A DNA stretch of 64,000 nucleotides from Zobellia uliginosa (GTDB lineage Bacteria > Bacteroidota > Bacteroidia > Flavobacteriales > Flavobacteriaceae): contig NZ_JAHKPY010000014.1 in NCBI RefSeq assembly GCF_018860745.1, positions 558,001 through 622,000 on the forward strand, in the 5' to 3' direction. The notes below the pieces were generated by a model. It saw only the letters and a program-made list of their open reading frames with translations, was not told the origin of the DNA and made no database searches. Position 1 is the first letter of the stretch; the number at the start of each line of letters is the position of its first letter. The position numbers were made by a program, and so were the translations under genes. Positions 1 to 10,852 of this stretch are shown here, in pieces.

Positions 1-3000
1 CTTCAGAATAGCAACCTTAATGGACAAGGTGATTTACGTGCAGTGGCTAGACCTATTGCCCGCAAGAAAATTACTTTGGCCAATTTATCTAGTAATAGTG
101 GAAAATGGGTTGCTCACGCGCTTGATCTCAAAACGCTAATTACGCCGGAAGTAGGTGCTATCTATAGAGTTGAACTGGATTTTGGACCAGAAGACAGTGC
201 ATATGGTTGTGAGGATTCAAATTTTGATCCTGTATTGGAAGAAAAGGATAATTTTGATGAAGAAAAGGAGAACAGTGCTTGGGACAATGTAGAGAACTAT
301 TATTATAACGATTACTACTACGACTATAACTGGAACGAGAGGGAAAACCCCTGCGATAAATCGTATTACTACAACAAAAAAATAGGAATGAACATTTTGG
401 CGTCAGATATAGGCGTGACGGTCAAAAAGGGAGTCAATAAAAGCTATTTTGTTGCCGTAACCGATATTTTGGATGCCAAACCTGTAGCAAGAGCTAAGGT
501 TACCTTTTATAACTACCAACAACAGCCTATAGGAGAAGTAGTGACAGATGTAGAAGGGCTAGCCATGTTTGATGATGGAAAGCTGGCGTATTTTGCAGTA
601 GTGGAAAGCAAAGGTCAAAAAACCTATGTAAAACTAAATGACGGTAATGCGCTTTCCGTAAGTAAGTTCAAAGTTTCGGGAGTAGAGCTTCAAAAAGGTC
701 TTACAGGTTTCGTTTTTGGCGAAAGAGGTGTTTGGAGACCGGGAGATGACATTTTCCTTTCTTTTATGCTGAATGATAAGGCGCATGGGTTACCGGAAAA
801 TCACCCTGTGAAGTTAGAGCTGTATGACCCCTATAATAAAGTTGTTCATCGTGAAGTAAGAACTAACGGGCTCAATAATTTTTATCAGTTTAATCTTAAA
901 ACAGATGAAAATGCACCTACCGGTAATTGGTTGGCTAAGGTTTCGGTTGGGGGTGCTACGTTTACAAAGTCACTTAAAATAGAGACTATCAAGCCAAATC
1001 GATTAAAGATAAAAACGGAGTTTGATGATGATATTCTAAATGCGTCAAAACCCATTACCGGTAAGATGGAAGTGAAGTGGTTGCACGGTGCAATAGCTAA
1101 AAACCTAAAAGCGGATATTACAGCTAAATTCAATGCAAAGAATACTGCATTCAGTGCATTTCCAGGTTATGTTTTTGATGACCCCACCCGAAGCTTTTCG
1201 GTAGAAGATCAAGTAGTTTTTGATGGTAAGGTAGATGCAGAGGGTAAAACACAATTCAGTATGAATCCTCAGTTTACCAGCATGGCTCCCGGTATGCTAA
1301 AAGCGGCGTTTATAACCAAAGTATATGAAAATGGGGGGGATTTTAGTACAGATGTGTTCTCTAAAACATATTCGCCTTATGGCACTTATGTGGGTTTGAC
1401 TATTCCTAAAGGCGATAAAAATAGAGGGATGCTTTTAACGGATACACCTCATACATTTGATGTAGTTACAGTTGACGAAAAGGGCAATCCTAAGGCCACT
1501 AAAAACATTAATGTAACCATTCACAAAATAAGTTGGAGATGGTGGTGGGATACCTCTGCGGATAATTTATCTAATTACAGTAGTGGTCAATATCATGAGA
1601 AAGTTTTTGAAAAAACACTTAGTACTAATGCCAGTGGTAAGGCCAACTTTAATTTTGAATTAAAGTATCCGGAATGGGGTAGGTATTTGGTACGTGTAGA
1701 AGATCCAAATGGAGGTCATGCCACAGCAAAGACAATATACATAGATTGGCCGGGATGGGCTGGGAAATCTCGTAAAACAGACCCTTCTGCAGCTACCATG
1801 TTGGTATTTTCTACAGACAAAGAAACCTATAATGTTGGTGAAACCGCTACGGTTACCTTCCCTAGTTCAGAAGGAAGTCGTGCTCTGGTTACGGTAGAGA
1901 ATGGTACGGAGGTTTTAAAAAGCCTTTGGGTAGATACGGCCAAGGACGAGACCAAGTTTCAACTAGAAATGAATGCGGAATACGCGCCCAACGTTTTTGT
2001 TCATGTTTCCTTATTGCAGCCACATGCGAGTACCTTAAATGATAACCCTATTCGGTTGTATGGTGTTATTCCGGTTTCTGTGGAAAATCCAACTACAAAA
2101 ATGAAACCTGTTATTGCAATGCCCGAAGTATTGCAACCGGAAGAAACTATTACGGTTAAGGTAAGTGAGAAGAACAAAAAGGCAATGACGTATAGTATTG
2201 CTATTGTAGATGAAGGCTTGTTAGATTTAACCCGTTTTAAAACCCCGGACCCATGGGGCACTTTCTATGCTCATGAAGCACTTGGGGTAAAAACCTGGGA
2301 TGTCTTTGATGATGTTATCGGTGCTTTTGGTGGTAAGGTTAACCAAGTATTTGCTATTGGGGGTGATGGCGAACTAGCAGGTGCAAAAAATAAAAAAGCG
2401 AATCGGTTTGAACCAATGGTAGTTCATTTAGGTCCTTTCAGTTTGAAAGAAGGAGAAACTAAATCGCATGATATTAAGATTCCTAAGTATGTTGGGTCTG
2501 TTCGGACCATGGTTATAGCGGGTAATTCACAAACCGAAGCTTATGGAATGGGCGAAAAAACAACTCCCGTGCGTAAGCCTTTAATGGTGCTGGCTTCGTT
2601 GCCTAGAAAAATTACACCTGGTGAAACCGTAACCCTACCTGTAACGGTATTTGCCATGGAAAAGAAGGTGAAAAATGTAACTTTAAAATTGAAGTCGGAT
2701 CCATCTTTCACTATTTCAGGTGATGCTACCCAGTCACTAACTTTTACACAGCCCGATGAGAAAATGGCATACTTTCAGTTGAAGGTGGCTGATTTTAAAG
2801 GGATAGGTAAGGTAATTGTTGAGGCTTCCGGTAATGGGGAAAAGGCTTCTTTTGAAATCCCTATAGATGTGGTAAACCCAAATCCGCTTACCTCGGAGAT
2901 ACAAAATATTATATTGGAACCTAATTCTGCACAAACCATAAGCCTAGAAACTTTTGGTGTTTCAGGAAGTAATTTGGCGGAAATAGAACTTTCTACTTTG

Positions 3001-4386
3001 CCTCCAATGAATTTTAATGGGCGTATGCAAAATCTTATTAGATATCCTCACGGATGTTTGGAACAGTCCACATCTGCAGCGTTTCCACAGTTGTATCTTT
3101 CGGATATTTTTGATTTGGATGGCAATAAGAAGAAAAGTATTCAGCAAAATGTAGTGAGAGCTATTAAACTTCTGGGCGGTTATCAAAATGCTACGGGAGG
3201 ATTTTCATATTGGCCTGGGCAGAACTATTCTAATGATTGGGGAACTTCGTATGCCGGCCATTTCTTGTTAGAGGCGGAAAAGAAAGGCTATGTCCTGCCA
3301 ATTGGTTTTAAATCTAGTTGGTTGAAGTATCAGCAGAACAATTCAACACAATGGCGTTCTGGTACAAATAGTTCGGATTTGGCACAAGCGTATCGTCTGT
3401 ATACTTTGGCGCTATCGGGAAATGCAGATGTATCTAGTATGAACCGGTTACGAGAAACTGGGAATTTGTCCAGCGAGGCTAAATTCCGTTTAGCTGCTAG
3501 TTACGGATTAATTGGACAAACCAATGTAGCCAAGGAAATTTTGAGCACGGCAAAACTTGATTTTGAAAATAACGGGTTTGATTATTATACCTATGGTTCT
3601 TCGGACAGAAATAGGGCTATGGCCTTGGAGACATATGTGCTGCTAAAAGATAAAGCAAAAGCGCAAGATATGGCAAAAACAATTGCTGAACGTATTTCTG
3701 AGTCTAGATGGTTGAGCACACAGAGCACGGCATACAGTTTAATTGCAATGGCCAAGTTTGCCAATTTAGTAGGTGGTAAGGGTATAAAAGCTTCGGTGGT
3801 AGTCAATGGAAGTTTGGAAGAGGTGGGCACGGCAAAGACATTAGCAACTCGTGAACTTTCAATAAAAAGAGGAACTAATATAATCGAACTTAAAAATACT
3901 GAAGCCGGTACATTGTTTGCCTCAATAGTAAACCAAGGAATTTTACCTGTAGGTAAGGAGAAATCAATTCAGCGGAACTTAGCGGCTAAAACAGTTTTTA
4001 AAGGTCGAAACGGCTCGGTATTAAATATCGCCCAAATAACGCAAGGTACGGACTTTGTGGCTGAGGTTACTTTGACGAATACTACTGCTAAAGCAATAAA
4101 GAATGTAGCGCTAACAGAGATTTTTCCAAGTGGGTGGGAAATTGTAAACACGCGTTTTACTGATTTTGGTGAGTTTGCGGACAACCAAGTAACATATACA
4201 GATATTCGTGATGACCGTAGCAACTTTTATTTTGACATGGATAAAAACGAAACAAAAACGTTCAGGGTGCTGTTGAATGCCTCTTATTTAGGCCGATACT
4301 ACTTGCCAGGTGTTCAAGCAGAGGCTATGTACGATAATGAATATATGGTACGTACCAAAGGTCATTGGGTAGAGGTAGTTCAGTAA
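1..4386 (+). CDS. alpha-2-macroglobulin family protein, C-terminal part (5' end outside window)
   Basis: The frame is open from base 1 without a start, so the gene begins upstream; 1461 residues are visible. It contains macroglobulin beta-sandwich repeats (MG2-type, visible residues about 110-600), a bait-like region, and the thioester motif GCLEQ with Cys codon 3055-3057 (visible residue 1019), followed by an alpha-alpha toroid-like domain and a C-terminal receptor-binding-like sandwich ending in WVEVVQ. Bacterial A2Ms are periplasmic or surface protease traps that covalently tether attacking proteases. With the thioester present, trapping activity is plausible. The usual genomic partner, PBP1C, lies 2.5 kb downstream at 6888. 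An Asp/Tyr/Asn-rich, probably disordered insert lies at about residues 60-125. The gene ends at a strong hairpin terminator. Family assignment is firm; the missing N-terminus hides the signal peptide or lipobox. Confidence 0.93.
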   Translation, partial: LQNSNLNGQGDLRAVARPIARKKITLANLSSNSGKWVAHALDLKTLITPEVGAIYRVELDFGPEDSAYGCEDSNFDPVLEEKDNFDEEKENSAWDNVENYYYNDYYYDYNWNERENPCDKSYYYNKKIGMNILASDIGVTVKKGVNKSYFVAVTDILDAKPVARAKVTFYNYQQQPIGEVVTDVEGLAMFDDGKLAYFAVVESKGQKTYVKLNDGNALSVSKFKVSGVELQKGLTGFVFGERGVWRPGDDIFLSFMLNDKAHGLPENHPVKLELYDPYNKVVHREVRTNGLNNFYQFNLKTDENAPTGNWLAKVSVGGATFTKSLKIETIKPNRLKIKTEFDDDILNASKPITGKMEVKWLHGAIAKNLKADITAKFNAKNTAFSAFPGYVFDDPTRSFSVEDQVVFDGKVDAEGKTQFSMNPQFTSMAPGMLKAAFITKVYENGGDFSTDVFSKTYSPYGTYVGLTIPKGDKNRGMLLTDTPHTFDVVTVDEKGNPKATKNINVTIHKISWRWWWDTSADNLSNYSSGQYHEKVFEKTLSTNASGKANFNFELKYPEWGRYLVRVEDPNGGHATAKTIYIDWPGWAGKSRKTDPSAATMLVFSTDKETYNVGETATVTFPSSEGSRALVTVENGTEVLKSLWVDTAKDETKFQLEMNAEYAPNVFVHVSLLQPHASTLNDNPIRLYGVIPVSVENPTTKMKPVIAMPEVLQPEETITVKVSEKNKKAMTYSIAIVDEGLLDLTRFKTPDPWGTFYAHEALGVKTWDVFDDVIGAFGGKVNQVFAIGGDGELAGAKNKKANRFEPMVVHLGPFSLKEGETKSHDIKIPKYVGSVRTMVIAGNSQTEAYGMGEKTTPVRKPLMVLASLPRKITPGETVTLPVTVFAMEKKVKNVTLKLKSDPSFTISGDATQSLTFTQPDEKMAYFQLKVADFKGIGKVIVEASGNGEKASFEIPIDVVNPNPLTSEIQNIILEPNSAQTISLETFGVSGSNLAEIELSTLPPMNFNGRMQNLIRYPHGCLEQSTSAAFPQLYLSDIFDLDGNKKKSIQQNVVRAIKLLGGYQNATGGFSYWPGQNYSNDWGTSYAGHFLLEAEKKGYVLPIGFKSSWLKYQQNNSTQWRSGTNSSDLAQAYRLYTLALSGNADVSSMNRLRETGNLSSEAKFRLAASYGLIGQTNVAKEILSTAKLDFENNGFDYYTYGSSDRNRAMALETYVLLKDKAKAQDMAKTIAERISESRWLSTQSTAYSLIAMAKFANLVGGKGIKASVVVNGSLEEVGTAKTLATRELSIKRGTNIIELKNTEAGTLFASIVNQGILPVGKEKSIQRNLAAKTVFKGRNGSVLNIAQITQGTDFVAEVTLTNTTAKAIKNVALTEIFPSGWEIVNTRFTDFGEFADNQVTYTDIRDDRSNFYFDMDKNETKTFRVLLNASYLGRYYLPGVQAEAMYDNEYMVRTKGHWVEVVQ

Positions 4387-4407
4387 AATTGGAAGAATGC
4401 AAGCAAT

Positions 4408-4437
4408 AAAAAAGACCCTTCACAAGGGTCTTTTTTA
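4408..4437 (+). terminator. intrinsic terminator after the A2M gene
   Basis: Perfect stem AAAAGACCCTT/AAGGGTCTTTT with a 3-nt loop (CAC), followed by a T-run. A-runs on the opposite side mean it can also work for the convergent lipoprotein gene on the minus strand. Confidence 0.9.
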
Positions 4438-4460
4438 TTCTTAATTAATTGAATTATTTT

Positions 4461-4880
4461 TTATTCTTTCTTGTATTTCTTGTGGTATTCGCCATTACCT
4501 TCATCAAAGGTAAGTGTAAGAACATCACCGGAAACTTTATATTTTGCTACCATTATGTTTGATTTTTCTTCCGTACCATGGTCCAGCTGAACTTTACTGT
4601 TGAACAAATAAGACCATGATCCGGAATCATGCGTTCCTTCTATACAATCACCGCTAGCACTATCCGTACTATGGTATTCATAGTCTAAAACATTCCCGTC
4701 TTTAAAGCGTAAAATGTCCATACTCTGACATTCGTTAGCAAGTACTTCGCCATCATCATCAATATATGCTGTTAAGGACCATGTGCCTAGTAAATCACCA
4801 TTATCTCCTGAGTCATCTTGTTTACAAGAAGTGAAAGTACAGCCTATGGCAAGAAGTAATATAAGTAGTGGTTTTTTCAT
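4461..4880 (-). CDS. small lipocalin-like lipoprotein, function unknown
   Basis: I chose the ATG at 4880 (MKKPLLILLL) because it opens a typical SpII signal peptide ending in TSC; the longer in-frame start at 4943 would bury that signal. About 139 residues. After the lipid-anchored Cys and an acidic linker comes LLGTWSLTAY, the opening strand typical of the lipocalin-like lipoproteins common in Flavobacteria, followed by alternating beta strands and a Lys-rich tail. No catalytic motif is seen. It is convergent with the A2M gene and shares its terminator. Likely periplasmic-facing or surface-anchored; function not inferable. Confidence 0.75.
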   Translation of the reverse strand: MKKPLLILLLAIGCTFTSCKQDDSGDNGDLLGTWSLTAYIDDDGEVLANECQSMDILRFKDGNVLDYEYHSTDSASGDCIEGTHDSGSWSYLFNSKVQLDHGTEEKSNIMVAKYKVSGDVLTLTFDEGNGEYHKKYKKE

Positions 4881-4964
4881 TTTTACCTGATTTGGTGAAA
4901 TATTAAAACGTCCATGCATTTTAGAAATTACATAAAATGGCATGTTTTAGAGGAAATGCTACTT

Positions 4965-5714
4965 TTACGGATGAAGTTGATATTTTAATAAACGCTTTAT
5001 TCGATACTTAATTAGTCTCCAAAAATAGTTTTTTCTATTTGATGCTAGAAAATAAAAATTAGGATTCCCGGTTCGTATATCTCCAGGCATAATCGTGTAG
5101 TTAAATTTATTCTTCCAAGCAACGTAATTAAAACTTAGTTGATCACGGAGACTTTGGGTCGAAACAAACTCCCACCAGTCTTCCATAACCTTTATAACCT
5201 GTGTGTCATTATGTCTTCTAATGAGAACACCTCCACAGATGAGACCATTGTTTGGAGGATAATTTTGGTCCTTAAAAAACAGAATCTGTTTTTCCATAAC
5301 CTTGGGGTTATCTTTATACACCCCTCTTTGTTCGCCTAGTTCCAGGATTGCCTTGTATTCTTGATAAACGCAATTTCTTGTGTCATCACTTTGATTATGA
5401 TCAAAGAGAGCCATTTTAAAACCATTCAAATTTTTTATGAGTTCCTTGATATTTCCGATAATCAAAAAATTACTATCAATATAAATACTGATATCGTACT
5501 CGCTAAAATAAAGATGGGGCAATAACTTTGGGTGACGAGACCTTAAACGTTCATTATCCTTAAAATCCTCTTTCAACAAAATAGGTGTCCATGGCTTACA
5601 GACTTTTTTAGGATTGTCCGTAAAAGCAAAGAAGTCTACGTCTCTAATATTTTTCTGCGGAACGAAACCGAATTTAGGCCCCAGGGCAATAGTATAAATG
5701 ACAAGCTTAGGCAT
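4965..5714 (-). CDS. DUF616-type glycosyltransferase-like protein
   Basis: 249 residues without signal peptide or membrane segment. The pattern matches the DUF616 (TOD1/MUCI70, GT-A-like) family: an N-terminal VIYTIALG strand, FFAFTDNP, a basic RLRSRHPKLLPHLYF stretch, IYIDSN (Asp-containing sugar-nucleotide/metal site, about residue 78), FDHNQSDDTRNCVYQE, and a late RDQLSFNYVAW motif. The C-terminus is strongly basic (KYRIKRLLKY), suggesting membrane or nucleic-acid proximity. It stands alone: no other glycan-biosynthesis gene lies near it, so acceptor and donor are unknown. Family call is from motif pattern recognition; activity is inferred. Confidence 0.7.
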   Translation of the reverse strand: MPKLVIYTIALGPKFGFVPQKNIRDVDFFAFTDNPKKVCKPWTPILLKEDFKDNERLRSRHPKLLPHLYFSEYDISIYIDSNFLIIGNIKELIKNLNGFKMALFDHNQSDDTRNCVYQEYKAILELGEQRGVYKDNPKVMEKQILFFKDQNYPPNNGLICGGVLIRRHNDTQVIKVMEDWWEFVSTQSLRDQLSFNYVAWKNKFNYTIMPGDIRTGNPNFYFLASNRKNYFWRLIKYRIKRLLKYQLHP

Positions 5715-5813
5715 GTATGTTTTTATATTTTAAGGCAAGGTCCATTCCCTATTCATAATAAGAAGCAACTCTAGATACTGATTGAGACTTTTTATTATCG
5801 TATAATTTAGAAA

Positions 5814-6347
5814 TTATATACTTGCCTGAAGCGTTTCTTTTTCTACTTCACCTTTAGGAGTTATTTCCTCTTTAAGAACATTGTCAAATATAAATGCACC
5901 AATTTCTTTTATAGGTCCGTAAAGAACGGACTTTTGCATGGTTTCATCCTTGACAACACCTGCAGAATTATTTACGCGCTCAAAAAAGATGAGCAGAGCC
6001 CCAAGAATGACCGCTACTTTCACCACACCAAAAATTCCGCCGGCAACTTTGTTCAAAAGTCCTAGCATAGCAAAGTTGGCTATTTTGGTAAGGAACCTCC
6101 CCGCTAATTGAACAGCAAGAACAATAACTATAAATGTGATTACAAAGGCCGCAATATTAATATACCGTTCGTTCCATTCCATATTGTCGGAAAGGTAGTC
6201 CCCGGCATAATAGGAGAAATGTATAGCTCCATAAATACCTGCAATTAAGGCAACAATGGAAGCTAATTCAACAAAAAGTCCGTTTTTTAGGCCTTTCCAT
6301 AGTCCGTATAATAGTAGTAATCCTAATAAAATATCTAAGAAACTCAT
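5814..6347 (-). CDS. CvpA family integral membrane protein
   Basis: The start at 6347 (MSFLDILLGL) is preferred over the upstream 6395 start, because CvpA proteins begin directly with the first helix. About 177 residues with four predicted membrane helices (about 3-22, 26-46, 64-86, 100-126) and the family-typical pattern G-x-W-K-G-x-x-x-G-x-x-x-E early (LWKGLKNGLFVE) and a Gly-rich LLNKVAGGIFGVVK third/fourth helix. E. coli CvpA is needed for colicin V production and envelope homeostasis; the biochemical role is unsettled. It is divergent from the small gene at 6432, with a candidate promoter for that gene in the gap. Confidence 0.85.
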   Translation of the reverse strand: MSFLDILLGLLLLYGLWKGLKNGLFVELASIVALIAGIYGAIHFSYYAGDYLSDNMEWNERYINIAAFVITFIVIVLAVQLAGRFLTKIANFAMLGLLNKVAGGIFGVVKVAVILGALLIFFERVNNSAGVVKDETMQKSVLYGPIKEIGAFIFDNVLKEEITPKGEVEKETLQASI

Positions 6348-6384
6348 GGTTAATGTCTTTCCACAAAAGTAGTATTTTGATTTG

Positions 6385-6392
6385 TACCTTTG
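6385..6392 (+). promoter_or_regulatory. candidate -7 box for the 6432 gene
   Basis: TACCTTTG followed by CA fits the flavobacterial TAnnTTTG -7 element and lies 39 bases before the ATG. No good -33 TTG at normal spacing was found, so this is tentative. Confidence 0.45.
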
Positions 6393-6431
6393 CAACTTAT
6401 ATCCAATCCGCGGAAAAACGCAAAAATATTA

Positions 6432-6785
6432 ATGGCAAGAGACGAAGAGTTAAAAGAGAGATGGAATGTCTTAGTGGGTAAGTTATCCGAGCAATTTGCT
6501 AGCGGGGATACTTTAGAACTTGACGCAATAATATACCTGGTAGGGGTTCAGGAACTTGGACAATACCACAGAAAATATAAAAAAAACGATAAGTTAGACT
6601 TAATGCATATTGCTATTTGTCGTTTATTGGAGCCATATGGTTATTATGAGTTTGAGTTTTTTGATGAAGATGGCTGGCCTCATTATAAAACCAAAGAAGA
6701 GTTGCCGGCATTAAAAGCAGGGGAGCAATCTGTTTTAATGAAGGAGGCGATTGTTGGCTATTTTCTTGAGAAGGAATATATATAG
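6432..6785 (+). CDS. small conserved-looking cytosolic protein, unknown function
   Basis: The ATG at 6432 (MARDEELKERW) is chosen over the in-frame one at 6390, which overlaps the CvpA upstream region and the -7 box. 117 residues, no signal or membrane segment, rich in charged residues. Readable blocks are DAIIYLVGVQELGQ, HRKYKKNDKLDLMHIAICRLL and a GYYEFEFFDEDGWPHY beta region. I do not recognise a named domain. It precedes pbpC by 102 bases, but pbpC seems to have its own promoter-like box, so operon membership is uncertain. Confidence 0.7.
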   Translation: MARDEELKERWNVLVGKLSEQFASGDTLELDAIIYLVGVQELGQYHRKYKKNDKLDLMHIAICRLLEPYGYYEFEFFDEDGWPHYKTKEELPALKAGEQSVLMKEAIVGYFLEKEYI

Positions 6786-6875
6786 AAGGGTTTCCTCATA
6801 TTCAGGCTTTGAGAAGTGAATAATAGCTTGTCTAGTTACCATGTTTTCAAATAATGTACGTGAAGAATTGGCTTC

Positions 6876-6883
6876 TAATTTTG
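6876..6883 (+). promoter_or_regulatory. TAnnTTTG box immediately before pbpC
   Basis: TAATTTTG ends 4 bases before the pbpC ATG. If used, the transcript would be leaderless or nearly so. No well-spaced -33 element is evident; weak candidate. Confidence 0.3.
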
Positions 6884-6887
6884 TAAT

Positions 6888-9233
6888 ATGAAGAAAATTT
6901 GTTCTGTAGGTAAGAAGCATCTAAAAAAGCTGATTTTACTAATCATTGTACTTGCTGCATATTACTTCTGTCTCCCCAAGAACCTATTCAAATCTCCTAC
7001 GGCTACTGTGGTAGAAAGTAAACAGGGCGGTTTGTTAGGTGCTATGATTGCAGAAGATGGTCAGTGGCGGTTTTCAGAAGTAGATAGTGTGCCCGCTAAG
7101 TTTAAAACCTGTATTCTACAATTTGAGGATGCTTATTTCTACAATCACCCTGGTTTTAATCCTTTTGCAATAACAAAGGCTATAGGAGCTAATTTAGAGG
7201 CAGGTAGAACTGTGCGTGGTGGTAGTACCCTAACGCAACAAGTAATTAGGCTCTCTAGAAAGGGAAAAGAACGATCTTATCTTGAAAAATGCATAGAACT
7301 TATCTTGGCTACTCGCCTTGAATTCAACCGCTCCAAAGATGACATTCTTAGGTTATACGCCAGCCATGCTCCTTTTGGAGGTAACGTTGTTGGTATTGAT
7401 GTTGCCGCATGGCGGTATTTTGGATTGCGTCCGTATCAGCTTTCATGGGCAGAGTCCGCTACGTTGGCGGTTTTACCCAATGCGCCAAGTCTTATTTATC
7501 CAGGAAAAAATCAAACCAAACTTCTAAACAAACGAAATCGCCTATTAGAAAAGCTTTTTGAAAATGGGTTTATAAACAGAACAACGTATGACCTTTCTCT
7601 TTTAGAAAATCTTCCGCAGAAACCTTATCAGTTACCTAGAACAGCACCACATTTAGTACAGTATTTGGCAAAAGAGAATAAGGGAAAACGTATCAAAACT
7701 ACTGTAGATGAGAATTTACAGCGAAATGTAAATGCTATAGTTCAAAAGCATCATCAAAATCTCAAACAAAATCAAGTACACAATGCTGCTGTTTTGGTTC
7801 TAGATGTTCATACAAGAAAGGTTTTGTCATACGTAGGCAACACACCTACATCAAAAGAGCATCAAAAAGATGTGGATATGGTACAAGCAAACAGAAGTAC
7901 AGGAAGTGTTATAAAACCGTTACTTTATTCCGCTATGTTGGATGCCGGTGAATTGCTTCCGGACATGTTAGTTGCCGATGTTCCAACCCAAATAGCAGGG
8001 TATACACCTGAAAATTTTAACGAAAAATACAGTGGAGCCGTAGAGGCAAAAAAGGCTTTGGCCCGTTCTTTGAATATTCCCGCGGTTCGTTTGTTACAAC
8101 AATATGGATTAGAAAAATTCAGAGGTCAATTAGATTTTTTTAAGCTGGGGGGAATCAATAAATCTGCAGATCATTATGGGTTAACGTTAATTCTGGGAGG
8201 CGCGGAAAGCAACTTGTGGGACCTTTGTAAAACCTATGCTAATTTGGCGTCTACTTTAAATCATTATAATGAAAGTTCAAGCGAATATTTTAATAATGAA
8301 TTCACGAATTTAATTTTAAAAACCGACCGTGTAGTCGATTTTGGTGAAAAATCAATAGAGAAAACCATGTTTGATGCGGGAAGCATTTATCTGACTTTTG
8401 AGGCTATGAAGGAGGTAAATAGACCAGAAGGCGATGAATCTTGGCAGTTCTTCGATAGTAGTAAAAAGATTGCCTGGAAAACAGGAACCAGTTTTGGAAA
8501 CAAAGATGCTTGGGCTATTGGAGTAACAGCAGACCATGTGGTCGGTATATGGGTTGGGAATGCAGATGGAGAGGGAAGACCAAATGTTTCAGGAGTGTCT
8601 TCTGCGGCGCCCTTATTATTCGACATCTTCAATGTACTTCCGCAAAGCAAATGGTTTCAAAAACCATTGGATGAGTTTATAGACATAAAGGTGTGCGCCC
8701 AAAGTGGATATCTTGCTACGGCTATTTGCCCATCAAAGACTATTTCTATTCCCAATAAACAGAACTACGTTTCAGAATGTAAATTTCATCAAACCATTTA
8801 TTTAGATCAAGCAAGGCAATTTAGGGTCAATTCTTCCTGCTCGCAATTGGCTTCGGCCGTTTCGGAACCTTGGTTTATCTTGCCTCCTTTAATGGAGTTT
8901 TATTATCGCTCTAGCCATCCAACATATAAAGTGGTCCCTCCTTTTCTTAAAGGTTGTAGTAACGATATGGAATCGCAAATGGAATTTATTTACCCTACAA
9001 ACGGAAGGCGTATTACCTTAACCAAAGGTTTTGATGGAAAAACGAACGAGCTCATTTTAAAATTAGCACATTCTAAGCCAGAAACTGAAGTATATTGGTA
9101 TGTTGATGAAGAATTTGTTGGTCAAACTAAGAATTTTCATGAAATGGCTGTTCTTCCCAAGGTTGGCAAGCATAAGATCATGGTTTTGGATGCCTATGGC
9201 AATGAGATATTTGCGATGATATCAATAGAATAA
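6888..9233 (+). CDS. pbpC: penicillin-binding protein 1C (bifunctional transglycosylase/transpeptidase)
   Basis: 781 residues. An N-terminal membrane anchor (about residues 14-30) is followed by a GT51 glycosyltransferase with the EDAYFYNHPG catalytic-Glu motif and GGSTLTQQ. The transpeptidase domain has SVIK (SxxK nucleophile motif, within RSTGSVIKP), SLN (SxN) and KTGTS. The C-terminal BiPBP_C-like domain (about 690-781), with its GRRITLTKGFDG and YWYVDEEFVG strands, is diagnostic for PBP1C rather than PBP1A. PBP1C polymerises and crosslinks peptidoglycan at the inner membrane. It is the standard genomic companion of bacterial A2M (gene at the left edge), where it is thought to repair wall after an envelope breach; here the pair is separated by four small genes. 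Confidence 0.93.
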   Translation: MKKICSVGKKHLKKLILLIIVLAAYYFCLPKNLFKSPTATVVESKQGGLLGAMIAEDGQWRFSEVDSVPAKFKTCILQFEDAYFYNHPGFNPFAITKAIGANLEAGRTVRGGSTLTQQVIRLSRKGKERSYLEKCIELILATRLEFNRSKDDILRLYASHAPFGGNVVGIDVAAWRYFGLRPYQLSWAESATLAVLPNAPSLIYPGKNQTKLLNKRNRLLEKLFENGFINRTTYDLSLLENLPQKPYQLPRTAPHLVQYLAKENKGKRIKTTVDENLQRNVNAIVQKHHQNLKQNQVHNAAVLVLDVHTRKVLSYVGNTPTSKEHQKDVDMVQANRSTGSVIKPLLYSAMLDAGELLPDMLVADVPTQIAGYTPENFNEKYSGAVEAKKALARSLNIPAVRLLQQYGLEKFRGQLDFFKLGGINKSADHYGLTLILGGAESNLWDLCKTYANLASTLNHYNESSSEYFNNEFTNLILKTDRVVDFGEKSIEKTMFDAGSIYLTFEAMKEVNRPEGDESWQFFDSSKKIAWKTGTSFGNKDAWAIGVTADHVVGIWVGNADGEGRPNVSGVSSAAPLLFDIFNVLPQSKWFQKPLDEFIDIKVCAQSGYLATAICPSKTISIPNKQNYVSECKFHQTIYLDQARQFRVNSSCSQLASAVSEPWFILPPLMEFYYRSSHPTYKVVPPFLKGCSNDMESQMEFIYPTNGRRITLTKGFDGKTNELILKLAHSKPETEVYWYVDEEFVGQTKNFHEMAVLPKVGKHKIMVLDAYGNEIFAMISIE

Positions 9234-9274
9234 AAATTGACTCTTTTCTCTGTGGATTATTGCGTATATTTATT

Positions 9275-9282
9275 TATATTTG
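9275..9282 (+). promoter_or_regulatory. candidate glpK promoter -7 box
   Basis: TATATTTG matches TAnnTTTG exactly and lies 51 bases upstream of the glpK ATG. A weak -33 (CTGTGG, around 9250-9255) is at acceptable spacing. Confidence 0.5.
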
Positions 9283-9315
9283 CTGTGCTACACTATGCTA
9301 CTTTGTGTGGTTTAA

Positions 9316-10815
<1,500 letters not shown>

Positions 10816-10852
10816 GGAATAGTGAAAACTGTACATAGAAAGATATAGACCT

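Noticed and set aside
1-4386. A2M gene as a pseudogene or fragment
   Set aside because: The frame is open through base 1 and the thioester and C-terminal domains are intact; the missing start is due to the window edge.
5139-5339. Plus-strand ORF inside the DUF616 gene
   Set aside because: It lies opposite a gene with clear family motifs and shows no domain of its own.
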